Shown here: positions 35,249 through 44,399 of the stretch, piece after piece
Numbering within the stretch: the stretch's first letter is position 1
Layout of the letters: every line of letters starts with the position of its first letter
Assembly: GCA_016934955.1 (NCBI GenBank)
Contig: JAFGRY010000026.1
Coordinates: 124,001 to 188,000 of the forward strand
Direction of reading: 5' to 3'
Length of the DNA stretch: 64,000 bases
Source of the DNA: a bacterium
GTDB lineage: Bacteria > Zhuqueibacterota > QNDG01 > JAGLOF01
Translations under genes and position numbers: made by a program
The notes under the pieces: model-generated
What the model saw: only the letters and a program-made list of their open reading frames with translations
Database searches by the model: none
Told to the model about the DNA's origin: nothing

Positions 35249-35277
35249 TTGCCCGGTTTTACGTTATGCTATATATC
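35249..35277 (+). promoter_or_regulatory. Possible promoter of the PspC gene pair
   Basis: TTGCCC at 35249-35254 and TATATC at 35272-35277 with a 17-base spacer lie just ahead of the PspC-domain gene. Each hexamer matches four of six consensus bases, so support is moderate. Confidence 0.3.
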
Positions 35278-35299
35278 GGGTAATGAGGAGAGGTGCACC

Positions 35300-35980
35300 A
35301 TGAGCGCGGTTAAGAAATTGACGAAGAACAGACAGGCAAAGATGATCGACGGTGTCTGCGCCGGCGTTGCCGATTATTTTCAGATCGATGTGACCATTGT
35401 ACGCGTCATCTGGGTCGTTGCCGTTTTCATCAAGGGAATCGGCGTGTTCGCCTATCTTCTCTGCATGCTGCTGCTGCCGCCGGGCGATGACAAGCGTCCC
35501 TCAACCGCCGCCGCGGGGCATCCGAATGCGGGCATGATCGGCGGCATCGTTCTCATAATTTTCGGCTTTTTCATTCTGGCAGGCGATGGCCACTGGTGGC
35601 GGCCCTTTTGGTTCCACTATGGCCGCTGCCCGTTTCATTTCGGGTATGAATTCTGGGCCGCAGTCCTCGTAGTCGCCGGAATCGCCTATCTGATATATGC
35701 CTTAAACAGTAATCGATCTTCAAAAAACGGTGAATCAGAGGCCGCCCCTTCCGGAAAGAGAGGCGGAAGCGGGAAAACGGGGGACGTTAAAACCCTGACC
35801 CGCGATTCAGCCGGCAAATGGATCGGCGGAGTGTGCAGCGGCGTCGCCGCGTATGCAGGAATCGATCCGGTTGTTGTGCGGATCGGGGCCATTCTACTGG
35901 CGCTTGTTTCGGACCTGCTGCCGGTTGTGCTCCTGTATGTCGTGCTGATGTTCGTTCTGCCGGAAAACGATCATACATAA
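35300..35980 (+). CDS. Tandem PspC-domain membrane protein
   Basis: A 226-residue protein with two PspC domains. The first (residues 1-62) has KMIDGVCAGVADYFQID and a helix ending in LLPPGDD; the second (about 160-226) has WIGGVCSGVAAYAGIDP and LYVVLMFVLPEND. Between them are two to three further hydrophobic segments of DUF5668/LiaI-like type. Full start at ATG 35300 with GAGGAGAGG upstream. PspC proteins sense or buffer inner-membrane stress. It is followed 16 bp later by a LiaF-like gene. Confidence 0.88.
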   Translation: MSAVKKLTKNRQAKMIDGVCAGVADYFQIDVTIVRVIWVVAVFIKGIGVFAYLLCMLLLPPGDDKRPSTAAAGHPNAGMIGGIVLIIFGFFILAGDGHWWRPFWFHYGRCPFHFGYEFWAAVLVVAGIAYLIYALNSNRSSKNGESEAAPSGKRGGSGKTGDVKTLTRDSAGKWIGGVCSGVAAYAGIDPVVVRIGAILLALVSDLLPVVLLYVVLMFVLPENDHT

Positions 35981-35996
35981 GACAGGATCTGCCATC

Positions 35997-36515
35997 ATGC
36001 ATAAAACTCACCATTCATATGTGCCCGGTATTTTGCTGATCGCCGCCGGAGCGTGGCTCATGTCCCGTCAGTCCTGGCTGATCTACGATATCTGGCAGTA
36101 TCTTTTTCCGGTTCTGCTTCTCCTGCTGGCTGCGGCCGTGATCATCAACGGCCGGCGGACGGAAAAACCGTCGGCTTTTTTCTGGGGGACGTTTCTCAGC
36201 CTGATGAGCGTTTATTATTTTCTTGAGAATTACAGTCTGGCCGCGCTTCCCGCAGGTATCGAATGGCCGGCAGTGATTCTCTCGGCGGGCATTGCATTTT
36301 TGGTTTCCTTTTTTATCCGCCCGAATAAAGTGGGCCTGCTGCTGCCGGGGTGTCTGCTGACGGTGTGGGGGGGAGTGGATGTTCTGGAAGCATTCCATAT
36401 CCATACATTCGATTATATCGACATGCTGGAACGGTACTGGCCGGGTCTGCTGATCGTGTTCGGCCTCGCGCTTATCCTCCGCAGTCTCTTTCCGGGAAAA
36501 GACCTGCCGGAATAA
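35997..36515 (+). CDS. LiaI/LiaF-like (DUF5668) membrane protein
   Basis: A 172-residue protein with about six short hydrophobic segments in pairs, starting YVPGILLIAAGAWLMSRQSW and ending WPGLLIVFGLALILRSLFPG, the repeated G-x-x-L-I-x-x-G pattern of DUF5668/LiaI-LiaF transmembrane regions. No soluble domain. With the PspC gene it makes a small envelope-stress module; no phage-shock regulator is adjacent. Confidence 0.75.
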   Translation: MHKTHHSYVPGILLIAAGAWLMSRQSWLIYDIWQYLFPVLLLLLAAAVIINGRRTEKPSAFFWGTFLSLMSVYYFLENYSLAALPAGIEWPAVILSAGIAFLVSFFIRPNKVGLLLPGCLLTVWGGVDVLEAFHIHTFDYIDMLERYWPGLLIVFGLALILRSLFPGKDLPE

Positions 36516-36613
36516 ATGTTTCAAATATTTAATATTTTATTACTTGATTTTCTCGTTATATTGCAGTAATCTGTGATGCGGGATAACTCCATCTATTTGA
36601 AGGGTTTGTCAAC

Positions 36614-39097
36614 TTGTCCATTTTCAAACTACATTCAAAGAAGCGGAGAATCGAGCCGTACAGGAACGGCACCTTCTTCGAATGGGCAACTGACAGGAGT
36701 TTATTCTTCCAGAAGGAGGACCCCTGGGCCAGAACGCAGACATTCCTCGCTGAAATTCAAAAGCGTCTTCTTGCCGAACAGGCCTTTGTCATCTCCAGAA
36801 ACAATCAAGATAATCACATTAAAATTATAAAGATAGCACCTGCCGGTCAGTCCCCGGTCATCGGCGCCTCGCTGTTGAATAGAATCATGTGCAGTCAGGG
36901 CGCCGATAAACAGGTCATGTTCCTCGACGATATTCTCGAGGACACCGGTCTTCGCGCCGACATCGCCACGTCCGATATCAGTTCACTCATTTCATCCAAT
37001 ATCACCACCGATCCCGCCACCACCGATCATCTCTTTATCCTCAACTATGCCCTTACCACTGACGTGGGCAGAATCAGTGAATTCATTCACGGCCTTTCCA
37101 CCGTTCTGGGGCAGGCACTCATCAACTGCCGTTTGAGTGACGAACTCAAGAAAAAGGATGCAACCCTCCAGCAATGGACGGAGCAGGTAGAGGCAAGGAT
37201 CGAGCAGGGGACTAAAAAGCTCCTGGAGCAGGAGTTTCAGTTTCATGCCCTCTTCGAAGGCGCCAATGACGGCATTCTCGTTAATGATGCCGACGGTGAC
37301 GTTGTAGAAGCCAACGGGGTGGTATGCCGGTTTCTCGGGTATGACCGCAATGAACTGCTGCGCGTGAACTGGAAGCATATCGTGCCTTCAGGCCGGTATC
37401 AGGAGATCTATACCATTTTTCAGAATGTGATCGCGAAAATTCATAAAGAGCCTTTCGAGTTTCAGCTGCGGAAGAAGGACGCATCGGTCATTCCGGTGGA
37501 AATATCAAGCAGACGGGTCTGGTTCAAAGGCACCGAAGTGGTGCAAAGTTTTATCCGCGACATCTCATTGCGAAAAAAACTGCAGCAAACACTCCTGGAA
37601 GCAAAAGAAAAGTATAAAATGCTTGTCGAGTCATCGCTGGTCGGTGTTTTCATCATCGAGAAGAACACGGTGCTGTTCGTCAATACCATGTTTGAAACGA
37701 TCACGGGGTACAGTAAAGAAGAGATTTTGAAGATGGAATTTCAGGAACTGGTGCTTCCCGAGGACAGGTACCGGCTCGATGAAATGGATGAACTGGAACA
37801 CGGTGAAACCGGTGATTTTGAAATTCAGCTCCTGCACAAGGACGGCCGGAGAATTACCTGCGATATCCATTCAACGGTGGTTACGGTTGACGGGAAGCGA
37901 ACTGTGCTCGGTAACGTGATCGATGTAACGAAAGAAAAGGAGTTCGCAAAGCAGCTGCTCGAGTCGAAGAAGATGGAATCGATCAGTACGCTCGCCGGCG
38001 GAATCGCCCATGATTTCAACAACCTTCTCGGCGGTATCCTGGGATACGCGTCGCTCATCCTCAGCGATATGGATGAGTCGAACGAGTACTACTCTGACAT
38101 TGCGACCATTGCGGAAACCACCAAACGCGCCGCGGTTCTCACAGACCGCCTTCTGGCGTTTGCTCGGGGAGGGAAGTACCAGGTCAAGGAGATCATGGTG
38201 GACGAGGTGGTCAACGATGTGGCTCTGATTCTGGAAAATACCGCAGAGAGAAATATTCATATAGAAACCCGCAGCGATGCCGATGTCTGGACGATCAGGG
38301 GGGACCGGGAGCAGATCCATAAAGCAGTGCTGAATCTCTGTCTTAACGGCATCGAGGCCATGGAGAACGAGGGAATACTGTCGATAGATACATCGAACAT
38401 CACCATCAATGCCAATGTCTCCCGCAAAGTGTTCGGCCTGCCTGCCGGTGATTATGTCCGGATTGTCGTCAAGGACACAGGGATAGGCATGAGCGAGAGC
38501 ATCAAGTCGCGAATGTTTGAGCCGTTTTTTACCACAAAAACCTATGGCGAGGGCGCCGGCCTCGGTCTTGCGATGGTATACGGAGTGATCAAAAATCATG
38601 AGGGCGCCATTCATGTGAACACCAGCCCCGGCAAGGGAACATCCGTGTCGATTTTCCTGCCGCGATTTGAACCTGAGGAAAAACCGGTTAAGGCGGCGAC
38701 ACCGAAAAAGAGGGCGATCCACAACAGGATTCTGCTGATCGATGATGAATTCATCATCAGGGAAGTCGGTCAGAGAATGCTGGAAAAAGGCGGGTACACG
38801 GTGATCACTGCTCCCAACGGTGCCTCCGGCGTCAAAATATTCCTGGAAGAGAACAGGATGCTGGACCTGGTGCTGCTCGACTGGATGATGCCCGGTATGG
38901 GGGGCAAGGAAACGTCAAAGCGGCTGAAAGAAATAAATCCGGACGTTCCCATCTGTTTCCTGTCCGGATATCGTACCTGTGACAAACCGGAAATGCTGAT
39001 GCTCGGTGACCGCCTCTTTATCCAGAAACCCTTCCAGACCGATGCTCTCCTCGCAGCTATCGACACCATGATAAAACAGACTGATACTCACGATTGA
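36614..39097 (+). CDS. Hybrid sensor histidine kinase (PAS-PAS-HisKA-HATPase-receiver)
   Basis: An 827-residue soluble hybrid kinase. Residues 1-180 form an N-terminal sensor region without recognised motifs; a short coiled coil (about 180-205) leads to PAS1 (about 208-320) and PAS2 (about 335-445). H-box GGIAHDFNNLL places the phospho-His at residue 466; ATPase boxes are NLCLNGIEAM, DTGIGMS and GAGLGLAMV. The receiver (about 705-820) has LLIDDEF and phospho-acceptor Asp in LLDWMMPGM. No membrane segment, so it senses a cytoplasmic cue. TTG 36614 is the listed start, with weak ribosome-site support. Confidence 0.92.
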   Translation: MSIFKLHSKKRRIEPYRNGTFFEWATDRSLFFQKEDPWARTQTFLAEIQKRLLAEQAFVISRNNQDNHIKIIKIAPAGQSPVIGASLLNRIMCSQGADKQVMFLDDILEDTGLRADIATSDISSLISSNITTDPATTDHLFILNYALTTDVGRISEFIHGLSTVLGQALINCRLSDELKKKDATLQQWTEQVEARIEQGTKKLLEQEFQFHALFEGANDGILVNDADGDVVEANGVVCRFLGYDRNELLRVNWKHIVPSGRYQEIYTIFQNVIAKIHKEPFEFQLRKKDASVIPVEISSRRVWFKGTEVVQSFIRDISLRKKLQQTLLEAKEKYKMLVESSLVGVFIIEKNTVLFVNTMFETITGYSKEEILKMEFQELVLPEDRYRLDEMDELEHGETGDFEIQLLHKDGRRITCDIHSTVVTVDGKRTVLGNVIDVTKEKEFAKQLLESKKMESISTLAGGIAHDFNNLLGGILGYASLILSDMDESNEYYSDIATIAETTKRAAVLTDRLLAFARGGKYQVKEIMVDEVVNDVALILENTAERNIHIETRSDADVWTIRGDREQIHKAVLNLCLNGIEAMENEGILSIDTSNITINANVSRKVFGLPAGDYVRIVVKDTGIGMSESIKSRMFEPFFTTKTYGEGAGLGLAMVYGVIKNHEGAIHVNTSPGKGTSVSIFLPRFEPEEKPVKAATPKKRAIHNRILLIDDEFIIREVGQRMLEKGGYTVITAPNGASGVKIFLEENRMLDLVLLDWMMPGMGGKETSKRLKEINPDVPICFLSGYRTCDKPEMLMLGDRLFIQKPFQTDALLAAIDTMIKQTDTHD

Positions 39098-39125
39098 TCC
39101 GTGATTGCGCCTGTAATCGTTATTT

Positions 39126-39141
39126 TGGAACAGCTTTTGCT
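39126..39141 (+). promoter_or_regulatory. Predicted sigma-54 (-24/-12) promoter upstream of hybrid kinase 39216
   Basis: TGGAAC at 39126-39131, five bases, TTGC at 39137-39140 followed by T. The GG-N10-GC spacing is exact and only one base of the TGGCAC/TTGCW consensus differs. Transcription would start near 39152, 64 bases before the ATG. An NtrC-type sigma-54 activator is encoded 3.5 kb downstream. Confidence 0.6.
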
Positions 39142-39215
39142 TCTACTTGTCCCGTGCGATGATGATGATTCATTTCATTACTGCTGTTCATGGAATATCG
39201 ATTAAGGCGATGTAA

Positions 39216-41654
39216 ATGCAGTATGGACATGAACAACATAGTCTAAAAGACGAAAAGACAGAGGATTACGAATCTTTGTTCTCACAGGGAAATGTAAATC
39301 ATCTATATACGAGAGCCGGTATTTGTCACGTTGTTCTTGATGCCGAGGGCACTGTCCTGAAGTTCAACAGCACCGCTGAATCAGTGTTCAAGACCGAAGC
39401 AGAAGAAATTATCGGCAAAAATTTCCGTATTTTTTCTTCTGCTGATACAGCTGAAGAACTGGATAAAATGCTGAAAACCTGCATGCGCCGCGGATTCATC
39501 AAAGATGAAGTGATTTCCCTGGCGGCATCGGACGGGTCCGGATTGTGGCTGAAGGTCAACGGGAAAAGCGAGGGCATCGAGGATAACAATGATTCCGCGA
39601 TGCAGCTCTACCTGGTGGACTATACAGCCGTGAAGAGAGCCGAACGGAAGAACCGGCTGCTGCTGAGCCTGCTCAGGACAGAGAGCATCGGCCCCGGCGA
39701 TGAAGCGACGGCCAGGCAGCTGATTTCAGACCTGAAGGATATCACCGGTGCAGAATCCGCCGGGATTGCCTTTGCCGACGGGACGATCATCACCTGCAGT
39801 GCGGGAGCCGGATCACAGCCTGCCCCGGAATGTTCCCTGCCCCTCCCGGAATGGAAGAAATGTACCGTCCTCTACAAAAACTACCTGGGACTGAACACCG
39901 ATTCCGGCGGCGCCCTGTGTATCGAAAACATTCCGGACCTGATCTCCTCGTCACTTCCGGATGAGCTGGCGAATGTGCTCTTCCGTTTTCAGTCCTTCAG
40001 AAACCTGACCGTGTTTTACAACACCGGAGATGCAGGGGAGAGCTGCCTCTTCTTCCTGGATAATTTCGAGTCCGGACTGGATGAAGAGCAGATCCTTTTC
40101 CTGGAAGCCGCTACCACCGTGTTCCGCAAACACAAACCGGTCGAAAAAGGGGAGGAACCCGACAAGCCGGCCGTCCCCGCATCGCTCGAGAATCCGGTGT
40201 CGGGCATCATTATCACCAAAAAGGGCAGGATCATCGATGTCAATGACTGGGTGCTCCAGTTCACAGGTTTCAAAAAGGATGACCTTCTCAATAAATCGTT
40301 CAACGATCTGATTCCGGAATCATATCAGACAAAAGTGAAACAACTCGCGGAGAGCCGGGCTTCCGACACATCCCTCACAGGGACGGTTGAGCTCACGATC
40401 CAGGATGCCTCCGGGAAGGACAGGAATATCGAGTGCGGGTACCGCTATATCCCCATGAACGGCAATTCCCTGGATATGTGGTACATCATCGATAAACAGG
40501 ACAAGCACTGGCTGCAGAAGCAGCTGTTGCAGGCGAGAAAAATGGAATCTCTCGGTCTGCTTTCAGGCGGCATCGTCCATGACTTCAACAATCTCATGTC
40601 CAGCATTCTCGGCTACAGCAGTCTTCTCACCGAAGAGCTCAAGGAAACCGATCCCTATTACGATGATGTCAGGCAGATACACCTGACGTCGGAAAAAGCA
40701 ACAGAACTGACGTCGCGTCTGATGGCGTATGCGCACGACAGCGCCTACGTGATCAGTGATCTCGATGTGAATCAGCTCGTCACCGAAGTCGCGGGAATTC
40801 TTTCGAGAACCCTTGATAAGAATATCATGATCAGGGCCGAACTGGCACCGGATATCAAACGGATCACTGCTGACGCGAGTCAGGTGCAGCAGGCCATTCT
40901 CCAGGTGGCACTCAATGCCAGGGATGCAATGCCCTCAGGCGGAAAAATCATTTTCTCGACCCGGAATATCCATGTCAAGGAGAACAGCGCCTGGATCAAA
41001 CAGGGGGCATCTCCCGGAGATTACATTCAGATTGCGGTCAGCGATACCGGGCGGGGTATGAGCGTCGACATCAAGGAACAGATGTTCACGCCCCATTTTA
41101 CCACCAAGAAAGGTGAATCCGGTAAAGGGCTCGGTCTTTCGATGGTGCATGAGATCGTCAGCAACCATCAGGGGTTCATCTCGGTGTTCAGTGAAGTGGG
41201 CAAGGGAACCATTCTGAAATTTCATTTCCCGGCACATCAGGCCGGGATGAGCAACGACACAATGCAGGATGCGAAGCCTGTTCTGGGCAAAGAGACCATT
41301 CTGCTCGTGGATGTTGAAAAAAATTCCCGGGAGACGGCCAGGAAGATGCTCACGCGGTACGGATACAAAGTCATCAGTGCCGAGACCGGCAGGGATGCCG
41401 CGGCGATTTACAAGAAATATTCAGACCGGGTGGACCTCATCATTCTCGACACGCTCATGCCGGGGATCAATACCAGCAAGATTATCCTCCATTTCAAACA
41501 GATCAATCCCGACATCCGCATCATCGGATCTTCAGCCAAAGGTGAATCGGGCCAGTTGGAAACAGCCGTCAAGGAAAAAATCGAAGGTGTTGTCACCAAG
41601 CCGTTTCAGCTCCGGCCGCTTCTTCAGAGTATTCGCACCGTTCTGAACGCCTGA
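39216..41654 (+). CDS. Hybrid sensor histidine kinase (PAS-GAF-like-PAS-HisKA-HATPase-receiver)
   Basis: An 812-residue soluble hybrid kinase. PAS1 is at about residues 28-135, a GAF-like region at about 150-310 and PAS2 at about 328-430. The H-box GGIVHDFNNLM gives phospho-His 455; ATPase boxes ALNARDAM, DTGRGMS and GKGLGLSMV are intact. The C-terminal receiver (about 692-810) is slightly degenerate: LLVDVEK keeps one Asp of the acidic pair, while the phospho-acceptor Asp in ILDTLMPG and Lys in VTKPFQ are kept. AAGG lies upstream of the ATG. Related to but distinct from the 36614 kinase; it has its own sigma-54-like promoter. Confidence 0.9.
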   Translation: MQYGHEQHSLKDEKTEDYESLFSQGNVNHLYTRAGICHVVLDAEGTVLKFNSTAESVFKTEAEEIIGKNFRIFSSADTAEELDKMLKTCMRRGFIKDEVISLAASDGSGLWLKVNGKSEGIEDNNDSAMQLYLVDYTAVKRAERKNRLLLSLLRTESIGPGDEATARQLISDLKDITGAESAGIAFADGTIITCSAGAGSQPAPECSLPLPEWKKCTVLYKNYLGLNTDSGGALCIENIPDLISSSLPDELANVLFRFQSFRNLTVFYNTGDAGESCLFFLDNFESGLDEEQILFLEAATTVFRKHKPVEKGEEPDKPAVPASLENPVSGIIITKKGRIIDVNDWVLQFTGFKKDDLLNKSFNDLIPESYQTKVKQLAESRASDTSLTGTVELTIQDASGKDRNIECGYRYIPMNGNSLDMWYIIDKQDKHWLQKQLLQARKMESLGLLSGGIVHDFNNLMSSILGYSSLLTEELKETDPYYDDVRQIHLTSEKATELTSRLMAYAHDSAYVISDLDVNQLVTEVAGILSRTLDKNIMIRAELAPDIKRITADASQVQQAILQVALNARDAMPSGGKIIFSTRNIHVKENSAWIKQGASPGDYIQIAVSDTGRGMSVDIKEQMFTPHFTTKKGESGKGLGLSMVHEIVSNHQGFISVFSEVGKGTILKFHFPAHQAGMSNDTMQDAKPVLGKETILLVDVEKNSRETARKMLTRYGYKVISAETGRDAAAIYKKYSDRVDLIILDTLMPGINTSKIILHFKQINPDIRIIGSSAKGESGQLETAVKEKIEGVVTKPFQLRPLLQSIRTVLNA

Positions 41655-42003
41655 AATTGCACAATGAAATGAAACCCTGCCGTGAGTATGCAAATCGGGT
41701 TCGCATCCCGCCCCGCACGACGTCTGCACATCCATTCCCGGTGAATATCCCGTCTCTTTTACCTCTCCTGATAAATACCTGTTTCTATATGCTTTGTTTG
41801 TTCATTCTCGTGTATCGATAATGTCAGGAACCGTTTTTTTGGAGAAAACGGGAAAAATTTTCCTGAAAACGGTGCCCGTGGCATGATTTAAGCTTTATCA
41901 CGGGAACGGCGGGGCGACCTGTCTGCATAGTTCGCCGGTACCGCGCGCCGCCGCCGCACAGCCACGATGCTGGTGCGGGCAGGAAAGAGTTAACGGAGGC
42001 CCG
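41655..42003. other. 349-bp intergenic region with nested inverted repeats and a weak sigma-54-like site
   Basis: No gene is evident. Two interleaved inverted repeats are present: TCAGGAA (41824-41830) with TTCCTGA (41860-41866), and ACCGTTTT (41830-41837) with AAAACGGT (41866-41873). A GG-N10-GC match, TGGCAT (41879-41884) and AAGC (41890-41893), follows; its -24 half is good but the -12 half lacks TT. GGAGG at 41995-41999 is the ribosome site of the next gene. Confidence 0.5.
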
Positions 42004-42705
42004 GTGGGTAGCAAGCAAAACAGCGAAAAACGGATCGACAGGAGAGCGTCTGCTGTACTCACAGATCACCTGCTTGTTGACACGATTCATAAATTGAAAA
42101 ACGGACTCGGTGGTATCGAAGGGTTCGCCACGCTGCTGCAGCGTGACATCGCGCCGGACAGCCCCGGACAGAAAATGGCCCTGAAGGTGCAGGAGGGTGT
42201 CCGTAAAGTCAATGATCTGGTGACGCTGCTCATGTTCGTTGTGCGTGATATCGACATCCACGCCGATCAGTTCCGCCTTACTCTCCTGATCAGACAGATG
42301 CTGCCGGGATTGCAGTCCGTTTCCGGTGAGAACACGGCGCAGCTGATCGTTCATCCCGAAACCGGTGCGGAAGATTCCTCCATCAAGGCTGATCCTCAGC
42401 TGGTTGAGCGCATGGTTGAATACGTGGACCGGTTCCTCGCTTCGATTCGCGCGACCCTGGTCTGCATCGAACTGTCCGGGGGAAGGCCCGGTAATGTCAG
42501 GTTCACGTTTCTCTACCTTGCCGAATCGGGTGACCAGGCGGAGTCGGTGACCGATTATATGAAACAGCTGCATGCACCCGAGCCCAGACTGGCGCTTGTC
42601 GCTATCGAAAAGATCGTCGATTGTCACGGCGGCACTCTGAACATCAGCATGCTTTCCGGCAGAAATAAATATGTACAAATTGAATTACCGAAAGGATTCC
42701 AGTGA
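42004..42705 (+). CDS. Degenerate histidine-kinase-like protein (HisKA-like, ATPase not recognisable)
   Basis: A 233-residue protein. The N-terminal half looks like a HisKA dimerisation domain: TIHKLKNGLGGIEGFATLL with His29 at the phospho-His place. The C-terminal half has the outline of a Bergerat fold (ADPQLVERMVEYVDRF in the N-box position; RLALVAIEKIVDCHGGTLNI resembling the final helices) but lacks the G1 DxGxG and G2 GxGL motifs, so ATP binding is doubtful. It may be a phosphotransfer (Spo0B/ChpT-like) partner for the activator encoded next, whose ATG overlaps its stop. Start GTG 42004 with GGAGG 5' of it. Confidence 0.7.
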   Translation: MGSKQNSEKRIDRRASAVLTDHLLVDTIHKLKNGLGGIEGFATLLQRDIAPDSPGQKMALKVQEGVRKVNDLVTLLMFVVRDIDIHADQFRLTLLIRQMLPGLQSVSGENTAQLIVHPETGAEDSSIKADPQLVERMVEYVDRFLASIRATLVCIELSGGRPGNVRFTFLYLAESGDQAESVTDYMKQLHAPEPRLALVAIEKIVDCHGGTLNISMLSGRNKYVQIELPKGFQ

Positions 42706-44078
42706 TGTCAGACGACCAGAAATCAATCCTCATTCTTGATGACGAAGAGATGATTCGGGATCTTCTGAGTGAAACATTCAGCAATAAAGGCTATGAAACC
42801 GACACCGCCCTCGATGCCAGGGAAGCGATGAGAAAACTGAACAAGAGCCGGTTCGACCTTCTGGTCACAGATCTGCGTCTTCCTGATGTGAGCGGCATGG
42901 AAGTGATGGAGCAGGTCACCAAGCAGTTTCCCGAACTGGGCATCATTATGATTACCGCCTATGGATCCATAAAGAACGCCGTTCGCGCCATGAAACTGGG
43001 GGCCTTCGATTATATCACGAAACCGTTCAATCTCGATGAGATAGAGCTGGTCGTCGAGAAGTATTTCAAATACCGGAATCTGGAGAACGAGAACAAGTAC
43101 CTGCGCTCTGAACTGGACAGGAAATTCAGTTTTAAAAATATCATCGGCAACAGCAAACCCATGGACAAGGTGTTTGACAGCATAAAGATGGTTTCGAAAA
43201 GCAGAGCGACCGTACTCATTCAGGGAGCGAGCGGATCCGGTAAGGAGCTGGTCGCCAGGGCCATTCATTACAACAGCAACAGAAAAAACAATCCCTTCAT
43301 TACGACCAATTGCGCGGCCCTGCCGGAGAGTCTCGCTGAAAGCGAACTCTTCGGTCATGAAAAAGGTGCGTTCACCGGCGCCATCAAATCGACCAAAGGC
43401 CGTTTCGAACAGGCGGACGGCGGGACCATTCTTCTCGATGAGGTAAGTGAGATCGGTATCGGGCTGCAGGCGAAATTGCTGCGCGTCATTCAGGAGCGGG
43501 AGATAGAAAAAGTCGGGGGAGCGCGGGTGATTCCCGTTGATGTGAGAATCATCGCCACGACCAACAGGGACCTGCAGAAAGAGGTCGAAGAAGGGAGGTT
43601 CCGGGAAGACCTCTTTTATCGCCTCAATGTCGTCCCCATCTATTTGCCGTCGATCAGCGAGAGGAAGGAGGATATCCCTCTTCTGGTGAATCATTTTGTA
43701 AAATATTACGCGGATGAGAACGGAAAAGCGATCAAGGGGCTCTCACCGAAGGCGATGCAGGCGCTGATAGAACGGGAATGGCCGGGCAATGTACGGGAGA
43801 TTGAAAATTTCATCGAACGCGCCGTGGTCATGTCGCCGTTCGATGTGGACATTCTGGATGTGATCCATTTTTCCATGCAGGAGACCCTGGGGGGCAGCGG
43901 CAAAGTCCCCCTCGCCGACGAGAAAATGACTCTCCGTGAAACCGAGAAGTATCTCATCCTGAAACACCTGGAAGAAAACGAGGGCAACAGGACACAAACC
44001 GCCGAGGCCCTGGGCATCAGTGTGAGGACCCTGCGCAACAAGCTCAATGAATACCGGCAGGAGGGCGTGGATATCTGA
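42705..44078 (+). CDS. NtrC-family sigma-54-dependent response regulator
   Basis: A 457-residue activator: receiver (1-120; ILDDEE with D12-D13, phospho-acceptor D56 in LVTDLRLPD, Lys in YITKPFN), central AAA+ domain (about 140-375; Walker A GASGSGKE, GAFTGA loop for sigma-54 contact, Walker B GGTILLDEV, arginine-finger region FREDLFYRLN) and Fis-type HTH at the C terminus (RTQTAEALGISVRTLRNKL). All catalytic elements look intact. ATG 42705 is preferred with AAAGGA upstream. It should act on the -24/-12 promoters noted at 39126, 44385 and 58640; this link is inferred. Confidence 0.95.
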   Translation: MSDDQKSILILDDEEMIRDLLSETFSNKGYETDTALDAREAMRKLNKSRFDLLVTDLRLPDVSGMEVMEQVTKQFPELGIIMITAYGSIKNAVRAMKLGAFDYITKPFNLDEIELVVEKYFKYRNLENENKYLRSELDRKFSFKNIIGNSKPMDKVFDSIKMVSKSRATVLIQGASGSGKELVARAIHYNSNRKNNPFITTNCAALPESLAESELFGHEKGAFTGAIKSTKGRFEQADGGTILLDEVSEIGIGLQAKLLRVIQEREIEKVGGARVIPVDVRIIATTNRDLQKEVEEGRFREDLFYRLNVVPIYLPSISERKEDIPLLVNHFVKYYADENGKAIKGLSPKAMQALIEREWPGNVREIENFIERAVVMSPFDVDILDVIHFSMQETLGGSGKVPLADEKMTLRETEKYLILKHLEENEGNRTQTAEALGISVRTLRNKLNEYRQEGVDI

Positions 44079-44260
44079 TCCGGTTCCGTCCCGCCCGCGC
44101 AGATGCCCGCCGTTTCATCGGTTCGTGCACCTCATACCCTTTTACCATCCCCCCATACATTCTCCTGCTCAGGAAGTCGCCCGGGTGTCAACGGTGCAAG
44201 AGCGATACGGAACGGGTGAGCGGCGGTTCAGCGGGCCCGTTCACCTGGGCTGCATGTATC

Positions 44261-44295
44261 GGCAAATCTCGCCCAAGAAAGGGCAAATGTTGCCT
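44261..44295 (+). promoter_or_regulatory. Tandem upstream elements (candidate enhancer-binding sites)
   Basis: GGCAAATCTCGCCC at 44261-44274 and GGCAAATGTTGCCT at 44282-44295 are repeated with a 21-bp period, two helical turns. The downstream copy lies about 103 bp before the -12 GC of the promoter at 44385. A 13-of-14 match to it occurs at 58541-58554 before the exopolysaccharide cluster. Spacing and repetition suit an activator-dimer binding site. Confidence 0.45.
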
Positions 44296-44384
44296 GAGAA
44301 TCGCGGTATCGACCGTAGATTCGGGCACGATTAATAATCCTAAATAACATATAAACAATGGAATAAGTATGGCAATGCTTTGTC

Positions 44385-44399
44385 TGGTATGGATGTTGC
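44385..44399 (+). promoter_or_regulatory. Predicted sigma-54 promoter upstream of receiver gene 44448
   Basis: TGGTAT at 44385-44390, five bases, TTGC at 44396-44399 (then C). GG-N10-GC spacing is exact. The same hexamer pair with the same spacing is found at 58640-58654. A start near 44411 would leave a 37-base leader. Confidence 0.5.

Noticed and set aside
41879..41893. TGGCAT-N5-AAGC as a fourth sigma-54 promoter before 42004
   Set aside because: The -24 half is good and the spacing correct, but the -12 half lacks the TT of TTGC; kept only as a note in the intergenic entry.
44047..44334. A 95-codon plus-strand ORF across the intergenic region after the NtrC-type gene
   Set aside because: It begins inside the activator gene, has low-complexity Pro/Arg-rich sequence, and overlaps the candidate regulatory elements.
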